DNA of 64,000 nt, taken from NCBI GenBank assembly GCA_025024175.1, contig QCXZ01000001.1, positions 34,590,942-34,654,941 on the forward strand. Reading direction: 5' to 3'. Shown here one piece after another: positions 1 through 12,800 of this stretch. The first letter of the stretch is position 1. Each line of letters opens with the position of its first letter. The DNA is from Rhyzopertha dominica. Taxonomy: Eukaryota > Arthropoda > Insecta > Coleoptera > Bostrichidae. The position numbers and the translations under genes were made by a program. Under the pieces are notes generated by a model that saw only the letters and a list, made by a program, of their open reading frames with translations, was not told the origin of the DNA and ran no database searches.

Positions 1-499
1 ATCTAGTAAACAAAAACATCATTTTACAAATAAAAACAGATAAGAATAATACAAATCACCTTAATACATTAACAAATGCTTAAAAGTTATAGGTAGTGTT
101 CTTTAGGCTTTCACAGTCGGTATTAGGTTTAATCAAATTTACTCCTTCCACGCTGTTATGCCGTCGTCTCTTTTCTTCATATGTTTCACTGCTCCTGACT
201 GGCTGTGTCTTCAGTGGTGTATTCAGTTTGATACTTGATCTGAACCGGAGTTCATTCACGATTTCTGTATTTTGCCACTGCTATTGTATTTGTCGCCCGT
301 GGCGGACGTTAAGCAGCTCTGTAGTTGGTGCATATCGTCAATTTTGTGATGAAATTGCTTGTGGCCGCCTTTGGTTTTTGTTTATTAGCAGCATTTTCCA
401 TATCTCGTTGATCTTCATGCCATCATTCCTGTTTATATCTTGCGCGAGTTGTTCAATAGCCAGTGCTTCTCTTCTAATCTGCAATAGCCTAATGGTCTG
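1..499. other. Unclassified sequence, possible old minus-strand coding relic
   Basis: No gene is recognised here. The minus strand can be read for roughly 130 codons with only two stops and a plausible protein composition (charged, glutamine and asparagine rich), which is more than the AT-rich surroundings usually allow, so an old transposon-derived frame is possible. The plus strand also has a 134-codon frame, but its composition (serine, phenylalanine, cysteine) looks like a shadow. No family was recognised. Confidence 0.25.
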
Positions 500-1580
500 A
501 CACTATCCGAATTAATATTCGGAATGTTTCCGATTATTCAAATATTCGGATGATTCCGATTATTTCAGAATATTCGGAATACATTTATTTTCACCGCGCA
601 CACGGTTCGCGCTTACTGTCATACCGATGATAACCACCACAGGATGCGATGGAAACATTTTAGTGGAATCGGAATATGAACTAGAATAGGAATAGGAAAC
701 AAGTCGCGCAAGGAAGGTGGGTTATGTATCGAAACTTAGACGCTTACCGAATTACGCAATCGCTTGCGCTTGTTCGATACCGACAATAAACTCATTTCCC
801 TGGCTGTTTGATGGAATATTCGGTCAAATACAAAATACAAATTCAAAAACAAGTAGAATACAATACAAAAGCATAGGCAAGTTATAATATCAAAACTTGG
901 AAACCTGTCGAAATACATGATCGCCTACGCTTGCTCGGTATTGATGCAGTTTTTTCACGCGCTACTTTCCGTAATATTATTTTCAAATACAAAAACGTGT
1001 AAAATTGTGTAAATTCAATACGATTCTGTCTGACAGAAACAGTGAGTTGCTTAATTATTATAACCATTGTCGTTATTAACATGACGTTAGCTTTTAATTT
1101 CAATAATGTTTACAGAAAATAATATGAGAATAAAATTGAACACCGATAACAAGATCTCATTGAAAATTTATACACAATACAGAAATGACATATTCACGCC
1201 GCATGCAATTTTTGATAAGTAAAAAAAAACAGTTTTACGCAACATTTATGTACCTATATAACTAAGTCACAATAGGTAAGTATTGCAATATTGTACATGC
1301 TAATCTTTCTGCACAGGGCAACACAAAACAATCATTTAGGTTGAAGGGTATAACCACGAAATCTAATCTAAATTTGAAAATCATGAACACCAACTGCAAC
1401 TCGATCGCATGGGGAAGCGAAAGATACCGAACTAAGGCGACGCGCGGTGTCGATTTTGTTCTGACCGACGCTTCGCCCACTTTATTCCTATTCCGAATAT
1501 TATTCCGATTATTAACGTCTTCGGAATTGGAACATTCCGATTCTTTCAATCATCCGATTATTCCCAACTCTACTGACTAA
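500..1580. repeat. Repeat unit bounded by TTCCGAAT-rich sequence
   Basis: Short palindromic words built on TTCGGAAT/ATTCCGAA are clustered at 505-580 and again at 1486-1565. Sequence at 668-720 (TCGGAATA followed by GAATAGGAATAGG and a GTCGCGC stretch) resembles the reverse complement of 1440-1510. This suggests a roughly 1-kb non-autonomous element with long imperfect inverted ends. The middle (750-1400) is AT-rich and has no gene I can support. Confidence 0.35.
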
Positions 1581-1884
1581 CATCTTTGTACCTCCGAAAT
1601 TGATTTAAGGCTATCCTCTATAGTCTATAGCATGTGCTATAGCTGATCTTTGGAGTTAGCATAAATGTAAGACGCTTCGGAGCTCCTGGATCCTTGTTTT
1701 TACCTAACCTGAGGTTATTCCAATATAGTCTTTAGCGGACCGAATACTGTAAAGCCCGGTGCATTCATGAGTTCTTGTTTGTCTTTTAACGATTTAATCT
1801 ATTGAGACACCTTACCAGTAGGCTTAAAGATTGTTTCAATATCTTTACGCTACGATTAAAACAGATCATCGTCCTCTATTAGGA

Positions 1885-2700
1885 CTCCTAAAAAAAACCA
1901 CTGGACGATCTATCGCCTAGAATACAGACTAACTGTTTGTTTACTGAGATACAACTTCGAGCTGATTTATGTGCCTAGAAAACAATAAGTAGTCGCAGAC
2001 GCTCTCAGCAGAGACCCCGCGTCGGAGAAAATCCGTACCGTACCGACTATCTAAACAAACGATTAAGAGTACACTCAGTAGTAGTAACATCNCGTGAANG
2101 TGAACAGTGGCTTATCATTAAGTTTGTTGTTGTTAATAAACTTCATAATAAAACAGCTTCAAATGTGACAGCAGCACTAAATAACGTGTTTTCAACTCGT
2201 GGATTGCCTGCCGAAGTATTTTCGGAAAAAAATTCTTTCGGATTTTCAAATTTTCTCAAACAATACAACATTGAAAGCACTACCTAAAGTCCGCTATATC
2301 CAAAATCAAATGGAATGGTTGAGCGGGCGATACAGACTGTGAAAGGTTTGCTCATTAAAGCTATTAAGTCTGGAGAAGATTCATTCCAGGCAATGCTTTA
2401 TTATAACGTCAGCCCGAAAACAGATCTGCCAGCACCATGTGATCTATTGATGGGGAGGAAGTTGAGAACATTATGTCCGGTTTCAAAGCATGCACTTCAG
2501 CTTAAGTTTCCAATAATATTAAAAAACAATGCGCATACTACGATAAATCATCTAAGAGATTGTCGGAGTAGAAGACCGAGCAAAAGGTGCTCCTCCAAGA
2601 AAAAACTCTTGCCTGGAAACCTGCGACAGTTTTAGGTAAATCAGGTCCAAATGATTATATTGTAAAATCCGGTGATGATGCTAAATATCGCCGAAATCGT
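1885..2700 (+). pseudogene. Ty3/gypsy retrotransposon pol relic (RNase H end and integrase)
   Basis: The translated plus strand at 1950-2035 shows the end of a gypsy RNase H region, including VVADALSRDP preceded by an in-frame stop. After a linker with several undetermined bases, 2120-2640 reads as a retroviral-type integrase core. It has the typical block around the third catalytic residue (SNGMVERAIQTVK), where E is kept, and then the usual tail (MLYYN, P-LLMGRKLRT). The second catalytic block is altered: where an SDNG-type aspartate is expected the frame reads FSEKNSF. A stop precedes the SNGMVER block. No LTRs were identified. This is a dead fragment in an intron or the 5' flank of the nostrin-like gene. 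Confidence 0.75.
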
Positions 2701-3819
2701 GTTTTCCTTAAGGCAAGAGTGGCAAGCTGCACCAAAATACATGGGAAATACATAAATACATGACAATAAACAAACAACAAACACGGACAATGCTCGATCA
2801 GGTGACCACAAGCAATTCCATCATAACACTGAGGTTCCCATCAACTCAGTGACGCTAAACGCTCGTCACGGGAGATAAATACAATAGCAGCCACAAATGA
2901 CAAGCATTTGTGCTTGTGTATTTGGTAAAACTTGCAAAAAATTCACATTTGATGAGTCATTAAAAAGTTCATTCAATAAAAGTTGTGTATCAAATACATT
3001 TCTTTACATTNTATACATACAAGATCCGGGTCCCTCGGGCCCGGACCCTTCCATAATTTACGGGCCTGGGGAGAACCCCTCCCCTTTTCCCTGTACGACA
3101 CTGACTTTTCCCATTGATTGTATTTAAATCGGTACTGCAAGTATACTTTCAAATCGATTTGGTATCGACAACAATTTAAAAATGAATAGTTTAACCTTAA
3201 CAGGGGTAGAGGGATCATGGACACATTTGGAGCATTTATTAATGAAAAAGTGTTAAGGTTAATTGTTTTATTTTTCAATCAAAACTTTTTTTATTTAACA
3301 TCTTGTAAATGTAAATTAAAACTACACTTAATGTTTCTACTGAACTTATTACTAGCTACAGACTTGCACTATGTATTATTATACTGATAATCCCCGTTGC
3401 ATAATAAGTAATTGTGTTGAAATATATTACGGATAATAAAGTTGCCGTGTCACTGCCAAGATCATGGGTGTATATCCGGCGTGCGCGAAAAGATAAGCAA
3501 GATCAACAAAGCAAGTTCATTTTTATAGCAGTGGAAAAATTTTGCGTTATCCATGTATGAACTGTACTAATTGTTTATTCCTAAACTGTATTTTAGTAAG
3601 GTGAAAATGACCAATATGGTTGTGCTCAAAATTTGAAATATCTAAGTATTTACCCATATTCATGTTAAAATAAGTTGAAGTAATATATGTAGGAAAAATC
3701 CATACTGCCTATCAAACACCAGCCAGAGCAAATACAATTATGTGACCTTTTAGACGCACTTATTACTTATTACACTTATTATAGTTAAAATTGCTTAAAT
3801 GAATATATTTATATTTTAG

Positions 3820-6800
3820 GTTGTCACGAAGCACGAGCCTTATACATATTGCCCATCTGCACAACAACAAGAACGTTTCAGATAAGGAAAATGCAAAGGT
3901 ATGGGGGTGGTTTATTTATACAGCAGGGGTTAATTAAATGTTTATATTTTTAGCTGGAGGGTAAGAAGCGGAAAGCGGAGGATGCAGTCAAAAAAGCGGA
4001 CGTTGAATACTACACCTTGTGCGTAAAAGCAGAAAGATCCAGGTATGTGTTCAAAAACGATTAACGTTTGCATAGGTACAGCTCGACCAATGAGAACTTG
4101 CGGCTGAGATTCGGGTAAAATGCATACAAGAATGAGTGGGAGAATCAAGCTCTCGAGTCCTACAATAATAATAATAATGATGTCTTTATTCGTTCGGTCA
4201 AGTTACAAAAAAAAGAATAAAAAAATATAAGGCATGTATAATAATCCTTGACGTGTCGACACAAACGAAACGGCTGAGTTCAGATACCGACCAGAATGGC
4301 GGCATCTGCTCTTCCACTCAACCGGAAGATAATAGATTAGTCATTCAACAAGGCAGTAACTATAGCAAATTAAGTAAAAAATGGAAAAACAAGATAGAAG
4401 GGCAATAACTAAGTTGGAGAATAAAGATCATAAATGTGAAATAACTAAAAGCAAGGATAATGTGTAGGAACAAGCAACAAGTACGACCCGAGAAGAAGGT
4501 TCACTGACATGCATTACTGTGTGTTGTGATCAGGGAATGGCAAGTAAAGACTTTTTGTATTCGCCAACTCCTACTATCCACAGTAAACTCTAAACACAAC
4601 GTTATGCCAAAGCACACAGACCGTCGTTGTCATGACGTAATTCACGAGGCGCATGCGAGAAATAGCGCGTATTTGCATTAGTAGGTTCCGCCTGTTCTCG
4701 CGCGTTTCTCTTTTTATAAAGACCATATTGTAGCCCTGCCTTATAAATTTTTATACATATCTTACAAGATAATGATTGCAATTGATAAATAAAAATAGAT
4801 CAATCTATCAAAATACGGCAACACAGTTATTAGTTGTAAGTATTTATTACGATGCAAATATAGATAAATTTACAACTTAATAATGAATTGGAAAATACTT
4901 TAGATATATAAATTTACATTTATATATTATAATTACTTACCTACATAAAACCGTTTCTACTTTTTGTGAATTATTACTGGTCTTCCCGAGAGAAATTTAA
5001 TAGGACATGAACTTATTTATTATTGTTTGGGTGCAACAACAAAAAACTCGGCGTAGGGGTAGATCACAATTTTAAAAAAACAACGTCCTCAGAGGGTAAG
5101 TTTCACAATAAAAATGAATGAAATGAATAAAAAGAATGGACTACTAGCATTTATTTGTTCATTATCCGTTTCTTGCGAAAAATTCTAGAGATCTGGAGCC
5201 CAATTTTTGAATCGTTCAATCAACCTTCCTGATGTTATTTCGATCAGAAAATACAACTGACTGATCTATGTAATAAGATAATATTTTGTCGGATAGATTG
5301 CTGTCTCTTGAAAACACTGACAAAAAATGAATAGTCTGACGTTTCGATTACACCTATAATCTTTGTCAGGCAAATTTTGAGGTTCTTCGTCTTTGACAAA
5401 GATTATAGGTGTAATCGAAACGTCAGACTATTAATTTTTTGTCAGTGTTTTCAAGAGACAGCGATCTATCCGACAAAATATTATCTTATTATATTATGGA
5501 CGCTGAAAGCATTCACCCTCGTATGATCTATGTAATCTACGTAGGTAGTGATCATTTAATTGCAACAGGCAGTGATGTCCTTAGGGCGACTTCAAAGTTT
5601 GAAAATCATCAAAACAAAGTGCTACACTCGTGAATGGAGGGGAGCTGTGGTTTCAATTGTTTTCAACAGTTCTCTTTGCTAACGTTTAAAAACATATTTT
5701 GTTCACTAGATAACGTATTTAACTGTAAAACAGTTCGTAATGCTCACTGGCAAACTCTTCCGCAAGTTCTCGTTAGTCAAACTGTACCTGTATCAGAATT
5801 AATAATTAATAGTNTAAGGAAAATAAATAGCTCCTAAGTTGCTGCTTAAACGATTCGTCAGACAATTTTAACATAGTTCGAAGTTTGTGCAGAAAACAAC
5901 CTTCAAACTTAGAATAACGTGCTGAGGGATAGTAAACGAGTCCGCTGTAATGTTTATATTGTGAAAGATTGATCGCCTTATCAATAGGTCAGACAGATAC
6001 GTGCCTAGGAGTTTTACGAACGCATACCCTGTATATTAACATTATAAAGATGTAATCCTATGGAACTTGTTTTACTCTTCATTAGAAGAAAAAGTAATGT
6101 TTCACAAAAATAAACTGTTCTGATAAATATGAAATATAAATAATGTTTCGCAGAAATTAACAATAATCTTTAAAAGCAGAATTCAATTTAATATTAAAAA
6201 TAATTTCTTGTTATAAAATTACTGTTTGTATGAGCGACGCATTTTAAATTATATATTTAAATATTTGAGCAGAAAACGCCGCTCTATGGAACTCCGTTTC
6301 ACTTTTTATTGGATGTATTTATCCTGTTAAATACGGAATATAAATGATGTTTCTAAAGAGATATTAAAATTAAAATTATTGTTGTATAAATCGGGCTGTA
6401 TATTTTAGATACTTGAATGTTTCTTTGTTTGTACATTTACAGATAGTGACACAAACTATATAAATTATATTCTGTATTTAAAATAACCTTTAAATTAAAG
6501 AAGCATTCATTTAATTCGCAACGTTTTTGGGTTCTTGCTAGAAAATCTACGTTTTAAACGTTTTTTAATTTTTTAGGATTGTTGAATTTATGTATTAGAT
6601 AGTTTAACTTTCATGCACTTTTGTTAGATTTACGTGTTGCTGCGTTTAAATATTTGCTTTATTTAACGTTGCCTGAGAGCAACAGAGTAGTACGTGAAAT
6701 ATCCGCAAGTTTAATTTCCAATATGTGTTGCCACAATTTGTACGATAGTGATAACGTGCGTCTACTCCCATTCCTCTAATAAACAGGGTTTTGGAGCGAA

Positions 6801-9800
6801 TGGAGGTGACGTCCGACATTAGCATTGGGTGAAATAAAAGTCTGATTTTTCGCTGGACTTCAAGATCGCAATAAAAATAACTCAAAATAGTGTCCGTGTC
6901 TTAATCAGATGACATGAAGAAATTTCCGAAGTGTAAGAGTTTACAAAGCTTTACTTGAAATAATCCTATATTATGTGTTCTACTATTACAAATTGCGCAT
7001 GCTGTTTTGGGGAAATGCATATACTGATTCAAGCTTAATATCATGTCAATATTGAAAAAGACACCATCATTGTGTTCAGTACAGAAATAAAATGTTGATG
7101 TCTCTTTTGTTGCTTATTAGAATTCATCAGCATACTGTACTCCTTACTTTGCAATGACTTGTCTTTGCGACAAAAAATAAAATGAGGAAGATACGAGTAT
7201 ATGAGGAAGAAGCTCTTGTTAATAAAGGTATTTTTACTATCAATAGTATCCGGTGTGACCCTCTTGTAACAGGGTATCGGGTACAACGTACTTGTTTACA
7301 ATCAATTCTTAAGGGTGCACTATGCGAATTGACCGGCCTGTTCAGTTCAAAATTATATACGTCAATTTTATGGTCGTTACCGAGGATTTCTTATCCGGTT
7401 TCTAGATTCCTGCTACAGTACTCCGCCGGCCTGTACAATATGCTTAAAGTCACAAGAAATATTTTACCCCGCTTATCTGATATTTAATTTACGTAACACA
7501 GATTATGATTCAAACTGTAGTTTTATACAGGGTGTTCAAGGTAACAGTCTACATTAGCTAACTTATTTGACGTCGTACACTAATGGTTTAAATGGGGAAG
7601 TCTCATGAATTTTTGAGAAGTATTTTGTGGTGTTTACAAAAAAAACAATTGAATATCAACTGATATCGAAGGACCCCATTTTTAGAGCGTCGAATTAACC
7701 AAAAAAGTACTAAGATATCATTACCCCACAGTCATTTGTTTTTGAGATATCTCATGTTGAATAATCGCTGTTCAGTAGTGGTTTAAAAGGGCTAAGTTTC
7801 ATTAATTTTTGGGAAGAATTTTGTGGTGTTCACAAAAAATAATAGAACGAACCCACTCTACGACTACTACTATACTACGGCGACGTTAGCTTCGTATAAT
7901 ACAGCAATTCGTCAACATGAGATATCCCACACCAAATAACTTTGGGGTAGCGGTATTTTAGTACTTTTGTGTTTAATCTGGTGTGCCCTATATAATGGGC
8001 GGTTCCTTTTAAAATAACAAAGTTGTAGTTGATATCTCAGTCAGTTGTGTATTTATTATCACCATTGGATTTCTCTCAAGAAAATCGAGGGACTTTTCTG
8101 TTTGAACTACTATTCTACAACTTCAAATAAGAAAGTTAACTATTGTAGATTGTTTCTTGAGATACATTAAAAATAAATGACTATAGGGTAGTGGTACATA
8201 CCTTAGTATTTTTTTGCTTAAGGCGNGTCGCTANCTAAGGAGGATATCGGTCGACCTGTGAAATTATACGTATGCCCAGTAGGTGCAATAAAATGGACTG
8301 AATGTTACTGAAATGATTTATAACGTCTCCATAAACTCAGCGTAATCAGCTGCTCACGTTATTTTTGAATTGGTTCTCTATATTTTTGAAAACAATTATT
8401 AATTAATAAAGCTACAAAGTTATGATCTGTTTTTAATTCGCTTATAAAAATAGAAAAACCTCGGATGAGTATAATGCAATTAAATTATGTTAAATATTTA
8501 TATTTCTACCTACTATAAAATTAAATTTTGTATATATATTTTTAATTATAGAATTATATTGTTGTAGCAAAATATTTATTGCATTACAAAAGCTGAAAAC
8601 AATACTTTTTTATACAAAACCATATTGAATAATACAATTAATAATTAAATGTAATAAATGAATTATAACAACTTGAACCTAAACAAAAATTTATCTCGGG
8701 ACATGTTCCTTTATATAGGTGAGAATCTGCTACATTTTTTTATTCATTTTCCTCTACCCATATGCGTAGCTAACACAATATTTTAGGGGGGGGGGTTTAA
8801 TCCCTCGAGTAGAAATAATAATAATTATTTACGATAGGTAATAAAACATTAAATATTGAAGTTAACTTTATTCTCAATGGAGGCAGCTTTGGCGATGGCA
8901 GTTTTACCGTATTTCATAAAAATTTAAAGTCAATACATATAAATAATTATCATAATTAAACCTTGAGAAATATTTTAGGGGGGCTATCGAGAAGTTATGG
9001 GGGGCTTAGCCCCCCAAATACCCCTAGCTACGCCTATGCCTCTACCAAAAGTTGTCACGTTTTATGCCATTCGTCCGCATTTGATTATTTGCGACCCAAA
9101 CTATTAAAACGGTTTCCTCTCTTTCTGTGATAAGCGACTAACCTTGATGAATATGATAATTTTTGTCACATTTTTATTAAAAATATATGAATTAGTTTCT
9201 TTTTCTTTCCAAATCGTAATATTTTTTGTAACAATTGCTTCGTCATAGAAGATCATCCTGTGAAGCTCCCAAAAAAACTTTAAACTAGATCAGTAGACCA
9301 CTGGTTTAAACTGATACACTCTCCTTACCTTCAAATTCTATTTTAGCTAAGTTTAAAATTTTTCCTTTGTACGCCAGATAGAACATTTAAGTTATGTGAG
9401 TTATATAAAATTACTCGCACGAGTTTTACACTGCAGCACGTCTTTCACAAATTTTACATAGGGTTCGTAATTACCTTTTCTCTTCCAACCATTTGTTGCT
9501 TAAATTTTGAAAATGCGTTTCTTCCTCTAAATTTTTGTAGTCGACTTTCATATGTTTAATTCTCCAGAAAATATGTTTGTTTGTCAATGTCTTTGCTGAA
9601 ATTTGTTTGTTGACAATTTTCTTTATACTCGCTATTTTTGTATTACCTTTAACTTCATGACTATTATAACCTAACCTCCCATTTTTCTTTCCAAGCATTT
9701 ATGGGCGTTTTATCTTTTAACCCTCTTAATTTAACATGGATAATTAATTTTTCCCATTTTACTTTCTAAACAAAATTTATAGAACTATTACATTTACCAA

Positions 9801-12800
9801 CTGAAAAATTTATTCTTTTCCTGCCGACGAGTTTTGCTGCAATCGAATAAGAACGTTCTATAATGTTGTTATCAACGTCAGATAACAAGCGTCGAGCGTA
9901 GTCGACGCTGGCTTAAAAAATCTTTGCATTTGTTTTTGTAATGTTCTATTTAACTATTGTAAAAAATTTGTTCAACTTTTTCTCGGTATAAATATGCTCA
10001 ACATTTATTGTGATCACTAGAGGTATCATGTGCGGCATTTATTTATTTCTAATTTTCTGTATTTTATTGCCCCTTTTATATTCTTGCTCATACAAGTAAT
10101 ATTTTGGTCTAATAATTTTCGGTTCTGCAGATGATATGCAGTATCGGTTGTTAAATTCTTCAGTTTATTGATTTCTGCATTTAATCTTTTTAACTATCAA
10201 CTCATGTTGCATTTTATCGGAGACGTTTTAATACTTTAATACGTGGATACTATTTGAGGAACCTGTATGTATGGTTTTTTGAATACGCGTGGTTTGTCTC
10301 TATACGAATTCCCTCGTAACATGCGCAAAATTTTCTTAAATCATATAGCACTTCTTGTTTATTCGCTGCCTCTTTCATGATTTCAAATTTTTTTCCTATT
10401 CATTTACACTTGATGATCAATTGATTTTTTCTTTTTGAAACACCACAAAATTAACAAAAATTCATGAAACTTTTCCCTTTAAATCTCTAGTCTAGGACAT
10501 CAGATAAAAAAAGTTAGCTATTGTTGACTGTATAATCGCTAAAAATGTTAATTTCATCCAAGTTTGCACATTAATGTCATTTATTATCTTTCAGGCTAGA
10601 ATGGGAATCTGCAGTTCTAAGAGGAGCTAGTGCATTTCAGTCACTCGAAGAAGAGCGATTACACAACCTCAAGTCTGTGCTTACTGTATATCTTCAACGT
10701 AGTTCTGAGCTGTGTCCTAGGTTGATGGAGGTATATTATATTTATAACCTGAACAGGTTCAAAAGTTTACCGGCTATGTTTTGCAATAATTATAGGCAGT
10801 GGAAAGACTCAAAGCTCCTGCAGCAATTGCCGAACCCTCAAAAGACATAACTGTGTTTATAAGCTTACGACAGTCTTCTCAACAGATTTCTGAACAGTTA
10901 TTACCAGACTTTTATTGTGAACATATAACATTAGCTATGAATCGTGAGCGGAGAAAACAGGTAGTACTATTAAAAAAAAGCAATCACAAAATATTTTACC
11001 TCATATATGAATATATATTTGCAGGCACTTGTTAAGCTACTACATTTAATAAGGCAGGATATAGAGCGAGAAAGAAAATCAAAGAATGGTTTAGAAAGTT
11101 TATCCAAAGCAATTCAACAGACTCCTAACTTTGGTGCAGAAGATTCGCAACAGACTGTTTCAGAGAAATTATATCACGTAAATAACAAAAATAATGCTTT
11201 AATCCAAATTTGTTTATGATCCTATTTTTGCAGATGAAATCCATGTTGACATACTTGGAAGGTGCTCGATACAAAGTACAAAGTGCATTAGCAGAATTGG
11301 ACAGCAGACCCAGGACTGGCCATCCGCTTGCTCCACACATCACTATTACAAGGGATAAGTCCGGACTCCAGCAAAGTGTTCTTAAGGTATGAAACAGCCC
11401 TTAGGTGCCTTGTTGTTCCAGTGTTTTTTTGTTTATTATAGTTTTTCCAAACTTAACACCATAAATAATAATAATTAATACACAACATGAAATCACTTCT
11501 TCTTGGAGCTATAATCGTGGGTTTACTTCGCATGTAACGATATGCGCAGTAGACTTTCAAATAGGAAAGGGAAACTAACATACCCTGAACATATAATGTA
11601 TTTTTATTTATACCATAACCAAATAGGTACGTTCAAGCAACGTAGTCATAAATGACACAACTACGTCCTGCGTCTTTAACGTCTAATAATGTTTCATACT
11701 CGTAATATGACATTGTTCAGCTAGTGAACAATTTTCGAAAACATAAGGTTTTGGAAAAAATGTTTCATAAAATGTATTTGATACGAAGGAGCGAACACCG
11801 CAGTCACCGTCTCACCGTGCCTTTTAATTTTAAGTAGGTGTAAAGTCATTTAGAGGTTAACTTTTTTAAGGGAGATCTACACATGGTGTCTTTTTTTAAA
11901 CGATACACCTTCAATGACTTTCAACAGAGGAAAAATTTAAAAATTTGCAAGAACAAGTAGTTACACCTTTGTAGACGCACAACATTTAAGATAAGCTTTT
12001 AAAGTACTGCGTGAGCAAATAAGAGAGGTGACCGGTCATATCTCATAAACCAGTAGCCCTAGAGCTTTGAGGTAAAAAATTTCTTAAGTAAAGTGGGCAT
12101 GAGAAATTGCTGGAAAATATTTTCGAGTTTGTAAAGTGACGTGTCATTTTTAGCCTAATAAATGTCTGCGGTATTAAATATTTTAAGATTGTCTGGACTA
12201 AAATCTACCATTTTTCTTTTGAACATTTTTTTTGTTAAATGTAAAATAAAGGAGTGGGGGGCGGTAATTAATATAGTAAATCGCTAATATTTCAGGTTTG
12301 GCTTGACCTATTTCAACCAACATGGTGTCGTTTTCAAGAGCTTATGTGTCCTTATAAAAAGCAATTTTAAGTGTCAGAACATTGTGTGTTGACCGCAAGA
12401 GGGCGTATTCTGAAGCTACTACCTAAATATCAATTTTTCTCGAAATTTTTAAATGCAAAGTTATAAGGTTATTTATATTATTAAATGAACAATTGAATAT
12501 AGACTAAAATGGTGAAAACCGCACCATTTAAAAAATTCGAGAAAAATCTATATTCAGGTAGTAATTTCAGAAAACGCACTCTTACGGTCAACACACAAAC
12601 TATGTTCTGACACTTAAAATTGCTTTTTATAAGGGCATATAAGCTCTTGAAAACGACACCTCGTTCGTTGAAATCGGTCAAGCCAAACCTGAAATATTAA
12701 CGATTTTCTATATCTCCGCCTCCCACTCCTTTATTTGACATTTAACAAAAAAATGTTCTAAACAAAAATGGTAGATTTTAGTCCAAACAATCTTAAAATG

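Noticed and set aside
736..1103. Short minus-strand frames near the left end
   Set aside because: AT-rich chance frames inside a repeat; no family features and no splice context.
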